A stretch of DNA of 64,000 bases from Centroberyx gerrardi (taxonomy: Eukaryota; Chordata; Actinopteri; Beryciformes; Berycidae), in contig NC_136000.1 in NCBI RefSeq assembly GCF_048128805.1, positions 11,744,354 to 11,808,353 of the forward strand, read 5' to 3'. How positions within the stretch are numbered: the first letter of the stretch is position 1; each line of letters starts with the position of its first letter. This document shows positions 60,660 through 64,000 of this stretch, one piece after another. Both the position numbers and the translations under genes were made by a program. The notes beneath the pieces are model-generated. The model saw nothing but the letters and a program-made list of their open reading frames with translations. It was not told where the DNA came from and did no database searches.

Positions 60660-60703
<44 letters not shown>
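60655..60703. repeat. (CA)n microsatellite in presumed opsin 3'UTR
   Basis: CA dinucleotide run with two short interruptions, between the opsin stop codon and the candidate poly(A) signal. Confidence 0.9.
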
Positions 60704-60706
<3 letters not shown>

Positions 60707-60972
60707 CAATATGAAAATGGTAACAGTTATTGATCTCAACATATCACATAAATAAAATTTCGTTTTCAAAGATAAACTGGTATCGAATTCTCTCATTGTT
60801 CTAGAAATATGTCAGCTGTTAGTCTTTGAGCCAGGCTCAGTTCTTGCTGGGCTGCTGTGAAGAAGACCTCTCTTCATGACACGGGCCTCTAGTGGAGCAG
60901 GTCTGTGTCCCGCTGCTGAGATGTCTCTGTGTTGAGACCACTATGGCAGCTTCTCGCGCATGCTGGAGAAAG

Positions 60973-61128
60973 TCACAGAGGCAACACCTTGCTGTGCATG
61001 TTGACATTCCTGCTTGAGTTAGTCAGTCTGCTCCTCCTGGTTAAGACGTGCATGTTCACGCTGACGCTGACAGCCCCATGGGGAATGTAGCGGCCACACG
61101 ACAGCACCTCCAGAGTGGCATCACGGAA
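60973..61128 (-). CDS. parietopsin: parietopsin exon 4: C-terminal tail
   Basis: Acceptor gtccaacag; encodes FRDATLEVLSCGRYIPHGAV and a Ser/Arg/Asn-rich tail ending SKVLPL with TGA. FRDATLE is the standard opsin helix 8 start. Confidence 0.9.
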   Translation of the reverse strand, partial: FRDATLEVLSCGRYIPHGAVSVSVNMHVLTRRSRLTNSSRNVNMHSKVLPL

Positions 61129-63074
61129 CTGTTGGACATACAAAAATACAAACACGCTGTCAGCAAATACATGAGCATCAACATTCACAAGCCATTCAGG
61201 TCCGAGGTCAGTGATTCTCAACCTTTTTCATATCAAGGACCTCTAATTTAGAACACATCAGGGCTACGGACCCCCATTTGATGAGATTTTGTCTCTCTGA
61301 CCCAAATCTGAGAATATATTTATTGTTAGATATGACTGTGTCCAGAATCCCATGACTATCTGTTTTGTAGGTAGAGAGATAACAGTGAAACTATGATCAA
61401 AGTAATCATTCTTCTACATTATCTGTGTTAACTTATTGTAAATGAAATAACGGTGATGTTTAACAATTTATCAATTTGCTGGGGACCCCCACCCCCCGAA
61501 CCCCCTCAAGGACCCCTGGTGGTCCCCGGACCCCACATTTAGAACCACTGTCCTAGGTGACTTATGTTTCCTTCTGTTTCCTACCTATGTTCACACCTAA
61601 ACGATGTATCTCAGTACTAGATCTTTACAGCAGAGATACACTTTAGCACCTGCGTACCTGCTTGTTGGTAAGGAAGTAGATGATGGGGTTATAGACAGGG
61701 CTTGTCTTGGCAAAGTACATGGGCATGGTGGCTAGTAGTGGGGGGATGTAGAGTTCTGGATCCACCACCACCACCACAGACAGGACAGTGTAGGGCAGCC
61801 AGCAAACGAAAAAGGCTATGATCATGGCCAGCACCATCCTGATGACATGCTCATTCTCCTGGAGGCTGGGACGCCCGCCCAGCAGCTCCACACTCCTGTT
61901 CAGCTGGGATAAGACAGCATTTCATTAAAAACTTGCACATGGCAAAGTGTGGGTAAACAGACTAGGAAGAAGTATGAATGTTCAAATCCTACCATGCCGA
62001 AATGGTGATTGAGGTAGCGAGTGTTATAGATATGTAGAAGCCATCGATAAACCTACCTTGTTCATGGACGTCAGGACCTTAGAGTAGCAGTAGATTATGA
62101 CTGCAACAGGGATAATGAAGCAGAAGACTGTGTAGCAGATGAGGTAGCTGTAGTTACTCCAGGATCTCTCCTCCCAGCCCAGGGAGCAGGAGGTCTGGAC
62201 CCCCTCAGGTCCATAGGAGCTCCAGCCGAGTAACGGTGCCACCGCCCAGAACAAGCAGAAGACCCAGACAAATAGTAGCCCAACAATGCATCTCCTCATG
62301 CTTAACTTAAAACCAGCTTTGGGCTTGCACACCACATTGTACCGCTCATAGGCAAGCAGAGTCAGGGTGCAGAGAGACACCAGACCTAGCAAAGAGAAAC
62401 CAATCACCAAAAGTTTCAGGAAAGAAACAAAAGACATTTGCAAAATCTGATCCCAGTAAAAGATTGTTTTCCTCAAAAAACATCTAACAAAGGCCTAGCA
62501 TATAAAAATTTGTATAAAGTTATAATTTAGCCTATAGGCTACATGAACTGAAATTTCAAAAAAAAAAAAATACTGCAAATGGTGGAAATTTTACCCTCAA
62601 TATCTTTTGTTTATTAGGGTTCACAACGGTAGAAGTCCAGGCACAGACAAACCAACTTTGGTCACAATACATTCACCTTATAAAATAAACTGTCAAAGAC
62701 AACGAATTGGTAACACACCTCGACTTACCAAAATAATTGACCGCAAATCCTTGAAAAATGCAGAATCCGTTGCCAAGAAAGAAAGAGCCTTGATAGTTGG
62801 TGATGGTGACTATTAGAGAGCCGCACAGGGCGATCATGAGGTCGGACACCGCGAGGCTGAAGATGATGGCGTTCATGGGGTGGAGGAGAGGCGGATTCTT
62901 CAGCAGGACGGTAATCACAAGACTATTGTTAAAAACTGATAAAACTGTGTTGAGGAACATGAGGAAAGAAATGATACTGTAGCCCACCCGCGGAAAGACC
63001 GTGGGCGCTACAGTAACGGCCTCAGTCAGCAGAGGATGCGAGTCTGCGCTCCAAGGCGTGCTGTTGCTGTCCAT
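60973..63074 (-). CDS. parietopsin: Parietopsin (non-visual pineal/parapineal opsin)
   Basis: Light-sensing GPCR of extra-retinal (parietal, pineal) photoreceptors. Four exons, 63074-62729, 62385-62057, 61903-61658 and 61128-60973, encode 358 residues. Retinal attaches to K291 (AKTSPVYNPIIY, bovine Lys296). C105 and C182 form the conserved disulfide. Bovine position 113 is Gln (Q108) and position 181 is Glu (E176, in GPEGVQTSC), so Glu181 is the likely counterion, as reported for parietopsin. ERY is at 129-131, NPIIY at 297-301, a tail Cys at 318, and an N-terminal N-glycosylation site at N4. NYFG|LVSL and SYGPEGVQTSCS resemble lizard parietopsin more than parapinopsin or pinopsin. The ATG at 63,074 is the first in frame; an upstream TTG only extends the frame. 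Mammals lack this gene. Confidence 0.88.
61209..61550. mobile_element. hAT-type non-autonomous MITE in parietopsin intron 3
   Basis: 342-bp element. The left end reads cagtgattctcaacc, and the right end, read inward on the other strand, reads cagtggttctaaatg. This is the CAGTGGTTCTCAA-type end common in vertebrate hAT elements. It is flanked by an 8-bp target-site duplication with one mismatch (tccgaggt / tcctaggt). No transposase frame; the ends are G/C-rich and the middle AT-rich. Confidence 0.82.
61658..61903 (-). CDS. parietopsin: parietopsin exon 3: ICL3 to TM7
   Basis: Acceptor cttatcccag; encodes LNRSVELLGGRPSLQENEHV, TM6 with FFVCWLPYTV, and TM7 with the retinal lysine and NPIIYFLTNKQ. 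Donor CAG|gtacgc. Confidence 0.95.
62057..62385 (-). CDS. parietopsin: parietopsin exon 2: TM3 to TM5
   Basis: Acceptor ctttgctag; encodes LVSLCTLTLLAYERYNVVCK, TM4, SSYGPEGVQTSCSLGWEERS and TM5 to YSKVLTSMNK. Donor AAG|gtaggt. Confidence 0.94.
62386..62728 (-). other. parietopsin: parietopsin intron 1
   Basis: 343 bp of AT-rich sequence with an oligo-A run at about 62,559-62,571; no other feature. Confidence 0.7.
62729..63074 (-). CDS. parietopsin: parietopsin exon 1: N-terminus to TM3
   Basis: Encodes MDSNSTPWSADSHPLLTEAV, TM1, TM2 (SLAVSDLMIALCG) and the start of TM3 (FCIFQGFAVNYFG), ending at consensus donor G|gtaagt. Confidence 0.92.
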
Positions 63075-63214
63075 GGTGCCTAAATGAACCACACGCGACC
63101 CTTGGCGAAACAACTGTGACCCCGCGACTCACCCAGACACCCTGCTCACGCGAGGGCCCCGCGTCATCGATCTTATCATTTCTGATCCTTGTTTAACCAC
63201 TCGGCTCCTCGGGA

Positions 63215-63221
63215 TTTTATA
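63215..63221 (-). promoter_or_regulatory. parietopsin: Putative TATA box of parietopsin
   Basis: TATAAAA on the - strand, 141 bp upstream of the start codon. It predicts transcription starting about 30 bp further on and a leader of roughly 110 bases. Confidence 0.6.
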
Positions 63222-63307
63222 TCTCAAGATCTCACATTGTGCACCTGTCTGTTTGAGAAAGCTGCCCCCAAAAGCAATATGGGAAATTGCTCTGTAACAT
63301 GATTGGA

Positions 63308-63319
63308 GGGATTAATCCC
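63308..63319 (-). promoter_or_regulatory. parietopsin: Palindromic OTX/CRX-type site upstream of parietopsin
   Basis: GGGATTAATCCC is a perfect 12-bp palindrome with TAATCC on each strand, the core bound by OTX/CRX homeodomain factors that drive pineal and photoreceptor genes. It lies about 90 bp upstream of the putative TATA box. Confidence 0.55.
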
Positions 63320-64000
63320 AATAAATCCACTGCTATAATGGCAATTGCGAAGGAGAGGGATTTAGAAAAAAACTCATCAATTAGTGTCTATCAATTAGTG
63401 TTATGAAACATTTTCCTTTGCTATTTACATGACTAAATAGCAAAGGAACTTAAGTACATACTACATAAGTAGCCTACATATTTAATTTAATAAGTGAGTA
63501 CATACATACTCATTAAATGTCAATATCAACTAACCTACAAAAGCAGCAATACCTGCTTTTAATTAATGACACAAGCACTACCTTATGCTAATTATACCAT
63601 TTCCATTTTAATGAATAGTGAAATAAAAACACACTTCAACAAAAGTAGTGTTAAAGTTAACACAAATTGAAAACTCAAAGTAAACACAAGTAAACCATGA
63701 GGTTCTGGTAGCGGCCAATGGTATTCAACAATTTCCCTTTTTCAAATAATTCAAAACTCTAAAGGTCCAGGCCATATCAAATACATTATTCATAACCCCT
63801 CATTCCAGTATGTGTGACCACTTTTCACACATTTTGTGCAAAAGTATTAAACCCATGAGCACAAAAATCATGCTGCCTCTACAGATAAAATAGTAACACT
63901 ATTGGTAAATACAGCAATGTCTGTGTAGCTTCTGTATGTATTTTTTTCCTTACAAATATTAACATTTCTCATATGCACGACTGAGACACACACGGTCTAA
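63320..64000. other. Region upstream of parietopsin
   Basis: AT-rich unique sequence. It may hold more of the opsin regulatory region. No other gene or RNA recognised up to the end of the window. Confidence 0.5.

Noticed and set aside
63075-63113. N-terminal extension of parietopsin before MDSNST
   Set aside because: It begins at a TTG; ATG at 63,074 gives the expected opsin N-terminus with a glycosylation site.

Overview
The window is vertebrate nuclear DNA, almost certainly from a ray-finned (teleost) fish. The genes have many exons with GT/AG introns, (CA)n/(CT)n microsatellites are abundant, there are tRNA-derived SINE fragments and a hAT-type MITE, and one gene is a parietopsin, an opsin absent from mammals. 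Nothing prokaryotic was seen. Gene identities come from reading the translations against remembered family features; no database search was run.

Layout. (1) 1-10,455, + strand: the 3' half of a filamin C gene (flnc). There are 24 coding exons from the end of Ig repeat 11 to the stop codon at 9,929, then a short 3'UTR with AATAAA at 10,431. The exon at 5,040-5,288 encodes the filamin-C-specific insertion in Ig20 and separates it from flna and flnb. Every exon phase joins without a frameshift, giving about 1,375 residues. (2) 10,460-28,400: a gene-poor intergenic stretch with microsatellites, two tandem SINE copies (26,984-27,360) and long unique AT-rich sequence. (3) 28,400-55,800, + strand: a complete Kv4-type potassium channel, best matched to kcnd2/Kv4.2. 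It has six coding exons and 623 residues, with a 21-kb first coding intron that splits the GYGD pore signature. (4) 57,021-59,248, - strand: a two-exon class A orphan GPCR of 671 residues. Its very long third intracellular loop carries three 56-residue tandem repeats. (5) 60,973-63,074, - strand: a complete four-exon parietopsin of 358 residues. It has a TATA box and a palindromic OTX/CRX-type site upstream and a hAT MITE in its last intron.

The genes do not form an operon-like pathway. Filamin C is an actin crosslinker of muscle Z-discs, Kv4.2 carries somatodendritic A-type current, and parietopsin is a pineal/parapineal photopigment. The orphan receptor lies just downstream of the opsin in the same orientation; shared expression is possible but nothing in the sequence shows it. 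The most interesting points are the repeat-bearing receptor loop, the apparent absence of the filamin hinge-1 exon, the conserved 24-nt microexon, the compact pineal-type promoter of the opsin, and CT microsatellites that serve as splice-acceptor tracts.
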